Source: Cyanosarcina radialis HA8281-LM2
GTDB taxonomy: Bacteria > Cyanobacteriota > Cyanobacteriia > Cyanobacteriales > CCAP-1448
Assembly (NCBI GenBank): GCA_019359615.1
Contig: JAHHHA010000017.1
Location: forward strand, 61,286-125,285
DNA: 64,000 nucleotides
Direction: 5' to 3'
Both the position numbers and the translations under genes were made by a program. Below the pieces are notes generated by a model. That model was given only the letters and a program-made list of their open reading frames with translations. It was not told the origin of the DNA and made no database searches. The stretch's first letter is position 1. Every line of letters starts with the position of its first letter. Positions 42,944 through 51,086 of this stretch are shown here, piece after piece.

Positions 42944-43966
42944 ATGATGAGAGATGAGAAAAAGCCGCTACATAAAATTACTTTATTTCTAATCTTCTTA
43001 ACAGCTATTATCGTCTTTACGATCGCAGCTTACAACAGTAAGACCCTGTGGCTGAAACCAGGGGAAATAAATTCAAATATCGGGTCAACCACTCCATTAA
43101 GCTTGGCACAAAAACCAGTACCCACAAAAATCGTCAGCCATGCTTTCGGTCGAGTTGAAATTCCACTTAATCCGCAGCGAATTGTTGTATTGGATGGTGA
43201 AGGCTTTCTGCTCGATTCATTATTGGCATTAGGAATAAAACCAGTGGGTTTACCTCGCTGTTCTAACTGTATACATTCAGATATTTATAGCGAACTTGTT
43301 GGCGATATTCCCACCGTCGGTAACGAACAACCTTCTTTAGAAAAAATTCTCACTCTTAAACCAGATCTAATTTTGGGGTATGAGTGGCAAAAGAATTTCT
43401 ATCCGCTATTGTCGGCGATCGCACCTACGGTAATGATAGACATCTTCTCTGGTGGCATCGATTTTAAGAGAGATTTCAAATATCTAGCTGAAATTTTAGA
43501 TAGGAGCGATCGAGTTGAGGAAATTTTGAATCAGTACAACGGGCGAATTCAAAAATTTCGGCAACAGTTTGCAGAAAAACTGAAAACTAAGACAGTATCT
43601 CTACTGGCATTTTGGGGTTCAACGGTTCACGTTTACGGCCCAGAGCTTCCTGTCTATGCTCAAATCATGAGCGATGCAGGTATACAATTTATCCCTACTT
43701 ATAAGAATTTAAAAAATGCTTATTTAAGACTCAACCTTGAAACTGTCTCTAATTGGGATGCGGATGTTTTGTTTATCCAGTTCTATTATAAAAAGGATTT
43801 TGAAAACCCCAAATCATTATCGTTATTTAAACAACCAATCTGGTCAACATTGAAGGCTGTTAGGAATCAACAAGTGTATATCATGACTTGGCCTGGTAGC
43901 GGAGGACCAATTATGGCTAATCGGGTAATTGATGAACTTTATGGATATTTCAGTAGCCAGCTTTAA
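42944..43966 (+). CDS. Iron-siderophore ABC transporter substrate-binding protein
   Basis: About 340 residues. An N-terminal hydrophobic segment (about 11-29) serves as signal or anchor; no lipobox cysteine is evident. The body matches the helical-backbone FecB/FhuD class: RIVVLDGEGFLLDSLLALGIKPVGLP, then LKPDLILG. The start lies 21 bp after the receptor stop. It receives the siderophore in the periplasm; matching permease and ATPase genes are not in the window. Confidence 0.9.
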   Translation: MMRDEKKPLHKITLFLIFLTAIIVFTIAAYNSKTLWLKPGEINSNIGSTTPLSLAQKPVPTKIVSHAFGRVEIPLNPQRIVVLDGEGFLLDSLLALGIKPVGLPRCSNCIHSDIYSELVGDIPTVGNEQPSLEKILTLKPDLILGYEWQKNFYPLLSAIAPTVMIDIFSGGIDFKRDFKYLAEILDRSDRVEEILNQYNGRIQKFRQQFAEKLKTKTVSLLAFWGSTVHVYGPELPVYAQIMSDAGIQFIPTYKNLKNAYLRLNLETVSNWDADVLFIQFYYKKDFENPKSLSLFKQPIWSTLKAVRNQQVYIMTWPGSGGPIMANRVIDELYGYFSSQL

Positions 43967-44134
43967 ACCTATACTCAAACACACCTTCTTTCTTATGCGA
44001 TCGAATCGGTAAAGTGGCACAAGAGAGATCTGGTTAGGCGTTGCAGACAGGAGGCGATGGGATTGATGGATGTAGCGATCGAGTTTGGTAGAGGGTGGGC
44101 GATCGCACAATTTCGAGGAAGAAAGCGATCGTTC

Positions 44135-44332
44135 CTAAAAAACTTGGGATACAGGTACATCCCGCATTTTCTGGAACTCTTGCAGCAACGACTCCAAAAA
44201 CATCATGTCGTTTGTTAACTCTGAAGCCTCATCCTCTGACAAATCCTGTTCATCGAGTTGAACTTGATAAGCCGCAATCCGAAATTCCAACACTTCTACT
44301 AAAAAACGAATCGCTTTAGGAGACAAATTCAT
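44135..44332 (-). CDS. Small helical protein, possible Tsi2-like immunity/antitoxin
   Basis: About 65 residues from ATG 44332 (upstream ATGs to 44350 are in frame). The pattern MNLSPKAIRFLVEVLEFRIAAYQVQLDEQDLSEDEASELTNDMMFLESLLQEF is a two-helix hairpin. It resembles, from memory, the start and helix pattern of Pseudomonas Tsi2 (MNLKPQ...), the immunity protein of the Tse2 toxin. It follows a Tse2-like gene directly. The identity should be checked by structure comparison. Confidence 0.55.
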   Translation of the reverse strand: MNLSPKAIRFLVEVLEFRIAAYQVQLDEQDLSEDEASELTNDMMFLESLLQEFQKMRDVPVSQVF

Positions 44333-44346
44333 CATCGTCATCATCC

Positions 44347-44694
44347 TCAACTCACTCGATCGAATCGTTTACCTACAAATCGAAGGGCTTCTTTATAGAC
44401 ATCCAATGGCATCGAATAACTCGGTTCCCATAACCAATGATGACCATAATCATTCACAACTCGAAGTTGATTAGGAATTTCAGTTCCCCGATCCAATTTC
44501 CACCAATTTTTACCACTTCCTCGGCTCGAAAACGTTGAAATCCCGCCCGAATTTGCAGCAACCCATGATTCATCACCCTCTATGTAGATTTCAATATCTT
44601 TAGCTCGGACATTTTCCAATCTAGGAGAACCTGCGTTCCCCATACGGTACAAATCAACAGGCGTTTCCCTCATGCAACTCACACTCAACTGCAC
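44347..44694 (-). CDS. Tse2-like toxin (ADP-ribosyltransferase-fold family)
   Basis: 115 residues. Blocks typical of the short Tse2 family are DLYRMGNAGSPRLENVRAKDIEIY, the GGISTFSSRG motif, WWKLDRGTEIPNQLRVVNDYG and the HWLWEPSYSMPLDVYKEAL tail. Tse2 was described as a type VI secretion toxin that arrests cells; cyanobacterial members probably act as toxin-antitoxin systems. It is followed, with a possible four-base overlap, by the putative antitoxin. Confidence 0.6.
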   Translation of the reverse strand: MQLSVSCMRETPVDLYRMGNAGSPRLENVRAKDIEIYIEGDESWVAANSGGISTFSSRGSGKNWWKLDRGTEIPNQLRVVNDYGHHWLWEPSYSMPLDVYKEALRFVGKRFDRVS

Positions 44695-44776
44695 CTATTT
44701 TAGTGCCCAGAAGCGCAAAGGTGAGTTTTCAGAGGGCGATTCTTGCCGAGGCAGCAAAGTCAAACGATGTTCGGCT

Positions 44777-45001
44777 TCAGAGCGATCGAATTTCCTCTGA
44801 GAATCCCCCAAATCGCTTTGTTAACTGCCGGATAACAAGATTTAAGGTGGCTTCTTCTCGCCCTTCTTCCTTAATTTCTCGGTATACCCTCGTTTCCTTC
44901 AAAGTAATGTCCAGCATCGCCTCTATCTCCCTGCGACTCAACTGCGCATGAAATGATGGGTATTGAGCGCTTGGGTTAAGCCTGTCCCATGTTGGACTCA
45001 G
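44777..45001 (-). pseudogene. Fragment of an Rpn/DUF4351-type (PD-(D/E)xK transposase-related) protein
   Basis: A 74-codon open stretch without a usable start: QYPSFHAQLSRREIEAMLDI, KETRVYREIKEEGREEA and LNLVIRQLTKRFGGFSEEIRSL. These are typical of the middle and C-terminal part of cyanobacterial Rpn-like/DUF4351 proteins. The N-terminal nuclease domain is missing. Confidence 0.65.
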
Positions 45002-45013
45002 CTAAAGCTCGGA

Positions 45014-46309
45014 CTATAAAACTCGGAGGATGCTAGGGATGCTATGGATGGCATCGAGCGTGCGAATTTCATCTAAAGCTTGGCGGAAATTGCCTTCCCG
45101 GACATCATGAGTCACGACCACGATTTCTGCTAAGTTATCTTTGACATCGGTTTGAACGATCGATTCCAGGCTGACATGGCGATCGCCAAAACAAGTACCC
45201 AACTTACCGATTACCCCCGGACGATCTTGAGTTAAAAAGCGGACGTAAAATCGAGTTACTAACTCTTCAATCGGAGCGATCGCGCAATAATCGTCGTGAG
45301 AACAACTTAACAGCGGATGTAATTCCGAGCGATCGCCGCTTTTGAGGACACCGATTAAATGCAACAAATCGGAGACGACTGCGCTAGCCGTCGGTCCTGC
45401 CCCAGCGCCGCGCCCGTACAGCATGATTTGGCCGATCGGTTCTCCTTCGATAAAAATGGCGTTGTAGACTCCGTTGATACTTGCCAGCGGGTGAGTTTGC
45501 GGTACTAAGGTAGGATGCACTCTCATTGAGAGGGGCGCATTTTCTACCTCTCCTATTCTTTTAGCGATCGCTAGCAGTTTGATGACAAATCCCAGTTTGT
45601 CGGCATAGGCAATATCTGTAGCGTTAATTTGGCGAATGCCCTCGCAGTAAACATCTGCTAGTTTAATTCGGCCGCCAAAGGCTAGAGACGCGAGAATGGC
45701 AATTTTATCGGCTGCATCTAAGCCATCAACGTCGGCACTCGGATCGGCTTCGGCATAACCGAGTCTTTGAGCGTCTGCCAAAATATCAGCAAAATCGCCC
45801 TTTTCGGTTTGCATCCGCGTCAAGATGTAGTTGGTCGTGCCGTTGACAATTCCCGTAACTGCTTGCAGGCGGTTGACACCCAAAGACTGCTTCAGGGGTT
45901 TAATGACTGGAATGCCGCCGCCGACTGCTGCTTCTAACATCACATACGCGCCAGCAGCATTAGCAGCGGTAAAGATTTCATCGCCGTAGCGGGCAATCAC
46001 GGCTTTATTGGCCGTGACGACGTGCTTTCCATGGGCGATCGCTTGTAAGATCAGCGATCGCGCAGGCTCTAACCCCCCAATGGTTTCGACTACAATGTCA
46101 ATTTGAGGATCGGTGACGATTGCTTCTAAGTCGGTGGTAATTACGCCTTCAGGGAATTCCACCTCTCTCGGTTTATCAAGCGATCGCACTCCGACGCGAT
46201 CGATTTCGATCTCTTGTACCAAAGGATGGCGACCTTGCGCGTTCAGCAAAATCTGCGCTGTTCCCGTTCCAACTGTTCCTAATCCCAGTAAGCCGATTTT
46301 AAAACCCAC
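45014..46309 (-). CDS. hom: Homoserine dehydrogenase
   Basis: 431 residues. A NAD(P)-binding loop (GLLGLGTVGTGTAQIL), a catalytic core (GGGIPVIKPLKQSLGVNRLQAVTGIVNGTTNYILTRM and GYAEADPSADVDGLDAADKIAIL) and a C-terminal ACT domain (about 355-431). It reduces aspartate semialdehyde to homoserine for threonine and methionine; the ACT domain suggests threonine feedback. Confidence 0.96.
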   Translation of the reverse strand: MGFKIGLLGLGTVGTGTAQILLNAQGRHPLVQEIEIDRVGVRSLDKPREVEFPEGVITTDLEAIVTDPQIDIVVETIGGLEPARSLILQAIAHGKHVVTANKAVIARYGDEIFTAANAAGAYVMLEAAVGGGIPVIKPLKQSLGVNRLQAVTGIVNGTTNYILTRMQTEKGDFADILADAQRLGYAEADPSADVDGLDAADKIAILASLAFGGRIKLADVYCEGIRQINATDIAYADKLGFVIKLLAIAKRIGEVENAPLSMRVHPTLVPQTHPLASINGVYNAIFIEGEPIGQIMLYGRGAGAGPTASAVVSDLLHLIGVLKSGDRSELHPLLSCSHDDYCAIAPIEELVTRFYVRFLTQDRPGVIGKLGTCFGDRHVSLESIVQTDVKDNLAEIVVVTHDVREGNFRQALDEIRTLDAIHSIPSILRVL

Positions 46310-46371
46310 AAGCTTTGCACTCTCTTTGCTCTACATTGATTTTAGAGGCAAGAGGGACGGAGGGGAGAGGG

Positions 46372-46443
46372 AGATGGGGAGATGGGGAGATGGGGAGATG
46401 GGGAGATGGGGAGATGGGGAGATGGGGAGATGGGGAGATGGGG
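46372..46443. repeat. Octamer tandem repeat (AGATGGGG)9
   Basis: Nine perfect AGATGGGG units in the upstream region of hom. Same family as the arrays in pbpC and at 54360 and 59195. Small ORFs rich in GRWGDGEM are its translations. Confidence 0.95.
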
Positions 46444-46533
46444 AAAAACTAGAAACTAAGCTAGGTAAAGATCTAGTGAAAGATATTTGAATTTACTCAA
46501 ACTCTTGTGGGGTAGGCATCCTGCCTGCCCCAG

Positions 46534-46827
46534 TTATCCAACTGTGAAAAATTCGATTTTGGGCAGCAATGGATCTTGGACGATGCCAACTCCACCAAAT
46601 CCCCAACGTTGAAGCAGAGGTTTTAACTGGTTGCCATTTACAGATTCAACTCCAAATCGACTGGCCACATCGTTAGCATGGGTGTTGAGATAGCTGAGAG
46701 CTTCAAATTTTTCTCCAAACAGTAACAAGTATTTTGACCCGCTTCCACCTGAAGCGCGATCGGGTTGAGCTACCAGATATTGACCGTCAAGGCTGGAACG
46801 TATGATGTAGTAAGCTTGAGAGAACAT
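46534..46827 (-). CDS. Hypothetical protein, 97 aa
   Basis: A small soluble protein (MFSQAYYIIRSSLDGQYLVAQ...) without recognised domain, similar in style to conserved cyanobacterial hypotheticals. It is unlinked to its neighbours. No signal peptide. Confidence 0.6.
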   Translation of the reverse strand: MFSQAYYIIRSSLDGQYLVAQPDRASGGSGSKYLLLFGEKFEALSYLNTHANDVASRFGVESVNGNQLKPLLQRWGFGGVGIVQDPLLPKIEFFTVG

Positions 46828-47012
46828 AAGCGGCTAGCCAAAAGTCAGATTATTTAGCCTTCTTTCTATGCGATCGCACTTTAATTCCAAAGATATCTTA
46901 CTGCTCGATCGCTAACTCAGGTTTCTCGATGAGCGATCGAGTCAAGGGCGGTGGTGTTTTGGGAGCGATCTGTGAGGGCTAAAATTAAGGCCGTGTTCAA
47001 GCCTAAAAACGA

Positions 47013-47188
47013 ATGAATATTTCAGACAGCAAACAGAATCAGAGCGAACCAACAGCAAGCGAACTCATTCGATCGATGAAAACGAACCAAAAGCTAAAAT
47101 CTTAGCTGAATTACAAGAATCTATTCGGGCACTGAAAGCTGGAGAAACTTATCCTGTTTCCCAACTATGGGATGACTGGGATGATTAG
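47013..47188 (+). pseudogene. Frameshifted antitoxin gene
   Basis: Two frames together look like a RelB/ParD-like antitoxin: an ATG start (MNISDSKQNQSEPTASELIR) and, in another frame, ENEPKAKILAELQESIRALK and ETYPVSQLWDDWDD to a TAG at 47186. The frame change is around 47075-47085. Confidence 0.6.
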
Positions 47189-47191
47189 ATT

Positions 47192-47254
47192 ATGACTGAA
47201 GTTTTAGTTACTCCACCGTTCAAACGTCGTTTGAAAGATCTATCAAAACGTTAG
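47192..47254 (+). pseudogene. Truncated RelE-type toxin
   Basis: MTEVLVTPPFKRRLKDLSKR then stop; RelE-family toxins begin this way and run for about 90-110 residues. With the frameshifted antitoxin before it, this is a dead TA pair. Confidence 0.6.
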
Positions 47255-47306
47255 AGGAGCGACAGCTAGCAAAGATATAATAATAATCATTCCCAACAGG
47301 GTTGCG

Positions 47307-48218
47307 ATGATGATAACTACTGCTAAAGTAACCTCTGACAAATCTGCCCCCAGCCTGGGCGGGCAAACGCAGGAATATCTGTGGCACTGGCAAGGACAAC
47401 CAGTGCGTGTAGTTTACGAAACTGTCGGACAAGGAACGCCCGTATTACTGCTACCAGCTTTTAGCACCGTTTCCACCCGTGCGGAAATGGCAGGGTTGGC
47501 AAAATTATTAGCACCTAAATTTCAAGTTATTGGCTTAGATTGGCCTGGTTTTGGACAATCCGATCGTCTACCGTTAGACTATCAACCTGCCATCTACCAT
47601 CAATTTTTGGCAGACTTTACCAGGGATGTATTGACAAAGCCCTTGGCTGTAGTAGCAGCAGGTCATGCTGCTGGTTACGCCATGAAACTCGCTCATATGC
47701 AGCCCGATCTCTGGTCGCGAATAGTTTTGGTGGCTCCGACTTGGCGCGGTCCCTTGCCCACCATGGGGGCAAATCAGCAGCTATCTGGCATGGTGAGAGA
47801 AATAGTGCGATCGCCTATTCTCGGTCAATTCCTCTACAAACTCAACACTGCTCCTTCTTTCCTCAAATTCATGTACCGCCAGCACGTCTATAGCGATCCG
47901 GCGCACCTGACAGCTAGCTTTATCCAGCAAAAGTGGGAAATTACCCAACAACCGGGCGCAAGATTTGCACCAGCGGCTTTTGTTACCGGAAATCTCGATC
48001 CAGCTAGGGCGCGAGCCGAATTTCTTCAGTGGTTCGAGCCTTTACCCGCCCCCGTACTGGCGATCGTTGGGGAACAAGCACCGCCGAAATCAAAAGCCGA
48101 AATGGAAGCATTAGCCCAATTACCAGGGGTTCAAACGCGAGCAATGGCTGGTTCTTTAGGATTGCATGAAGAATATCCAGTTATAGTCGGAGAAGCAATT
48201 TTAGGTTTTTTAGCCTAG
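47307..48218 (+). CDS. Alpha/beta-hydrolase-fold protein lacking the nucleophile serine
   Basis: 303 residues. The fold is clear (GQGTPVLLLPAFSTVSTRAEM, then VIGLDWPGFGQSD). The nucleophile elbow, normally GxSxG, reads GHAAG (A121 in place of Ser). A serine hydrolase activity is therefore unlikely unless another residue serves. A late His (LGLHEEYP) is present. It may be a non-catalytic or binding protein, or have a shifted active site. Confidence 0.85.
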   Translation: MMITTAKVTSDKSAPSLGGQTQEYLWHWQGQPVRVVYETVGQGTPVLLLPAFSTVSTRAEMAGLAKLLAPKFQVIGLDWPGFGQSDRLPLDYQPAIYHQFLADFTRDVLTKPLAVVAAGHAAGYAMKLAHMQPDLWSRIVLVAPTWRGPLPTMGANQQLSGMVREIVRSPILGQFLYKLNTAPSFLKFMYRQHVYSDPAHLTASFIQQKWEITQQPGARFAPAAFVTGNLDPARARAEFLQWFEPLPAPVLAIVGEQAPPKSKAEMEALAQLPGVQTRAMAGSLGLHEEYPVIVGEAILGFLA

Positions 48219-48279
48219 CAAACGCGATCGCCTATTCGTGCCAGTTTTAACTCAGGTTCTTCATCTTTCTCGCCTCCGT

Positions 48280-48966
48280 TTATCTAAAAGCTATTGGCTT
48301 GGCGCGTCCTTTAGACAATCGATCGGCCTGACGAGTAGTTTCTGGCAAGCGATACTTAGGAGTGCATTGCAACGCGAATTCGATCGCTCGGTTCAGACTG
48401 ATTCTATGCCCGATCGAAACGTAAACGGGTTTGACACGAGCTTGAGTGCGAACTACTGCCCCGATCGCCTCGCCAGTATCATAAATTAGTTGCCACGCAC
48501 CTCGATGTTCTGCTAGTGGCTCGTGCTGTCCCAAATAGGGCGTTTTTGCCACCCCAATAGATGGCAGTCCGCTGACAATACCCAGATGGCACGCAAATCC
48601 ACAGCGGCGCGGATGGATGTAGCCGTTGCCATCGCACAACAACAAATCTGGCAATTGCTGCAAACTAGCCAGCGCCTCGATGACTACTGGTACTTCTCTG
48701 AAGCCCAGCAACCCTGGAATGTAGGGAAATGCTGTCGGACGGCGGATGACTACAGACTCTTGAATTTTCAGACTGGGAAACCGGAGAACCGCGATCGCGG
48801 CACAAGCGATGCGATCTTCTTCCTCAAAGCCGACATCGACACCCGCTACCGTTCGCACCGCGCCCAAGTCATCTGCCATCACCACTAGCTGGCGTAATTC
48901 TTGCTGAAGGGCGATCGCGGCTTCAGGCGTTGTGGGATGAGTTATAGTCTGCCAAGGATCTGGCAT
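48280..48966 (-). CDS. nfi: Endonuclease V
   Basis: 228 residues, normal for bacterial Nfi. The conserved acidic residues are in VAGVDVGF and LLLCDGNGYIHPRRCGFACHLG. The wedge motif PYIPGLLGFRE reads deaminated bases. It nicks DNA next to hypoxanthine in repair. It ends with a basic tail. Confidence 0.95.
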   Translation of the reverse strand: MPDPWQTITHPTTPEAAIALQQELRQLVVMADDLGAVRTVAGVDVGFEEEDRIACAAIAVLRFPSLKIQESVVIRRPTAFPYIPGLLGFREVPVVIEALASLQQLPDLLLCDGNGYIHPRRCGFACHLGIVSGLPSIGVAKTPYLGQHEPLAEHRGAWQLIYDTGEAIGAVVRTQARVKPVYVSIGHRISLNRAIEFALQCTPKYRLPETTRQADRLSKGRAKPIAFR

Positions 48967-49114
48967 TAAAAAGTCCTCCTGCTCGCTCGATAAGGTTTTA
49001 CTGATGAGCCAACATCTCTTTTAGGTTACAAATATAATACTTTTATGTTACAAAATGTCGGTGGCATACTATGACTTTTGGCAAAAAGGCACGACGGATG
49101 TTCGATCGCTAAGT

Positions 49115-50293
49115 TTAGTCGTACCAATTTTGTAATTGATGGCGAAACGATCGAATTTCTGCATCGTTATCCCATAGCTGTCGTTTCCAACGATAGCTCA
49201 GCCGAATTGCGAAGTCTCGAAGGCGATCGCTGCTGGCTATCCACTGGCCGAGATGGCGCAAAAGTTGCCCCCATCGCGATCGCCATCCCATATGTGGATT
49301 TGTTTTGGGAGCTATCAAAGTTAATTTACGAGCGATCGCCTGTGGTAAAGAATAGGTTTCTACTCGATCGAGTTGGCGGACGTTCCCCAAATCGCGAACG
49401 GGTGGTAGGAAAAGCAGGCTCAGATCTCCAATTCCCGTCGCAGCAGTTTCCCCGATCTGTTGATAGATCCTCAAGGCAGTATTTATTTGGGTTTCCAATT
49501 GTAGTTGAAAACCTAACTGTTGCATTCGTACTCGATCGATTTGATGAGATTGAGACATCAGGTGCAGGTCTACCCAGCCCAGCGGGCCGATATTCCAATG
49601 ATGCTGCCAACTGTGATGGACGCACAGGTGAATGTAGAGTAGCTCCGGGCAAAGATAGCAAATGCCTTCTCGATCGATCCATAAATTTGAATTCTTCTCC
49701 CAAAAACTGGGTAATGTGGATAGTTCTACAGGCCATTCAAAACCTACTGCCCGGTGTAATTCCACTTTGATGTGGTGGAGCGAAATCAGGGCAATTTGAT
49801 TTTGGACGGGTAGCAAATTATCTGGATGAGCCGCTAGACCCTTTGACGATCGATAGCCACCCTCGTGCAATACCTGCCAAGCTTGCTGAAATAACGGCCT
49901 TGGCACCAAGATATCTAGATCGCGCATGGGGCGCAGCCCAGAATGCGGAAAAATATACCGTTGCAAATAGCTACCTTTCAAGGCTATTGCTGGAATGCTG
50001 GCTTTAGCTAGCAAATCTATAGTTTGTTTCAATTCCGACCTTTGCAGCAGAGCCTTGTAGCTGGTCTGGCGAAAAGACGATCGCAGATTGTCTTTCAGTT
50101 CTGGGGGCAGCAGGTCGAGACGATCTGCTTGTTGAAAGCGCCAGTAAAGCCAGCCTCCTAAGCGGTGTTCGCCGATCCAGTTTTGCAGTAAACTTAGGCG
50201 ATCGCTGCTCGTTACCTCTAACTGCCAGTCTTCCGGGTCGGCACAGACCCAGTTCATTAGTTGTTCTCGTGGGGTAAGAGAGCGAAGAGTCAT
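49115..50293 (-). CDS. NTP_transf_5-type nucleotidyltransferase of the RiPP-like cluster
   Basis: 392 residues. The nucleotidyltransferase site is ALKGSYLQRY...GLRPMRDLDILV, with the GS pair (about 107-108) and the DxD aspartates (about 125-127). Proteins of this family often accompany lasso peptide and related RiPP clusters, where their role is not settled. It is 15 bp after the cupin gene and the last gene of the minus-strand group. Confidence 0.82.
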   Translation of the reverse strand: MTLRSLTPREQLMNWVCADPEDWQLEVTSSDRLSLLQNWIGEHRLGGWLYWRFQQADRLDLLPPELKDNLRSSFRQTSYKALLQRSELKQTIDLLAKASIPAIALKGSYLQRYIFPHSGLRPMRDLDILVPRPLFQQAWQVLHEGGYRSSKGLAAHPDNLLPVQNQIALISLHHIKVELHRAVGFEWPVELSTLPSFWEKNSNLWIDREGICYLCPELLYIHLCVHHSWQHHWNIGPLGWVDLHLMSQSHQIDRVRMQQLGFQLQLETQINTALRIYQQIGETAATGIGDLSLLFLPPVRDLGNVRQLDRVETYSLPQAIARKLTLIAPKTNPHMGWRSRWGQLLRHLGQWIASSDRLRDFAIRLSYRWKRQLWDNDAEIRSFRHQLQNWYD

Positions 50294-50308
50294 CAGGCGA
50301 TCGCCACC

Positions 50309-51025
50309 TCAGAAATCCCTAGTAGGGGAGCCGTGAAATTGAAATTCCAGCATATTTACCTCATCTCGATTGTGAGGACTCATTCCATGTATGGTGCCAG
50401 CAGGGTAGTAAATCAATGCTGGGGCAGAGTTAGTATGGCCCATACCGTGTAACTCTCCGTTCAGCAATACTACGATCAGATCGTGTTCGTGTTTGTGAGC
50501 GGGATAACCCGATTCGGGCAAAAAGTGGCAGAAATTTACCGCTAGCCTGCCTCCATTAGCCAGTGGTTGACTGGAACAGACCTGCTGGAATTGAATGTTC
50601 TGGCGATCGTCCCAAGGGGCTAATCGATCGGCATGAAAACAGAAAAAGTTGGCTTTCTCCTCAGTCTGCTCAGTCGTTTCCCACGTCCATTTAAAAACCA
50701 AAAAAGCTGCTGATTCAACTCCTACTGACTGAATCGTATGCCAATCGCCTGGGGGATGATGAAAGAAACTACCCGGCCCGACGCGGAGGCGATTAGCGGG
50801 AGAGATAATATCGAGATGCCCGGAAAGTAACACCATAATCTCTTCTTCATGGTGGGAATGGATTTCATGGGGAATACTGCCAGAGCGAAGCACTGAATAA
50901 TAGGCAGAGATCTTTCCCATGATTCCTGGGTAATCTTTGAAGAGCGTCTTAATCGTCCAATCTGAAGTTTGTTCTTCGGCAGTAAGGTTGGGGATAGATC
51001 TCACCCAGAATCTTGATATACCCAT
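50309..51025 (-). CDS. Double-cupin protein
   Basis: 238 residues with two cupin barrels. Metal-ligand patterns are HSHHEEEIMVLLSG...HHPPGDWHTIQSVG in the first and HKHEHDLIVVLLNGELHG...YYPAGTIHGMSPHNRDEVNMLEF in the second. It might be an oxygenase, isomerase or sugar-binding protein. The operon position between a glycosyltransferase and a nucleotidyltransferase suggests tailoring of the product made from the neighbouring precursor. Confidence 0.8.
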   Translation of the reverse strand: MGISRFWVRSIPNLTAEEQTSDWTIKTLFKDYPGIMGKISAYYSVLRSGSIPHEIHSHHEEEIMVLLSGHLDIISPANRLRVGPGSFFHHPPGDWHTIQSVGVESAAFLVFKWTWETTEQTEEKANFFCFHADRLAPWDDRQNIQFQQVCSSQPLANGGRLAVNFCHFLPESGYPAHKHEHDLIVVLLNGELHGMGHTNSAPALIYYPAGTIHGMSPHNRDEVNMLEFQFHGSPTRDF

Positions 51026-51086
51026 ATTTCGATCTGTTGGTTTTAACTTAACTGTCGATCGCCACGACTTGTCTTGAGAGAATAAC

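Noticed and set aside
46372..46443. Regular repeat array that could be taken for CRISPR
   Set aside because: Units are 8 bp, directly tandem, with no spacers; the same for 54360 and 59195.
47276..47292. Zur box before the alpha/beta-hydrolase-fold gene (ATAATAATCATT)
   Set aside because: Only one half fits the palindrome and the gene has no link to zinc.
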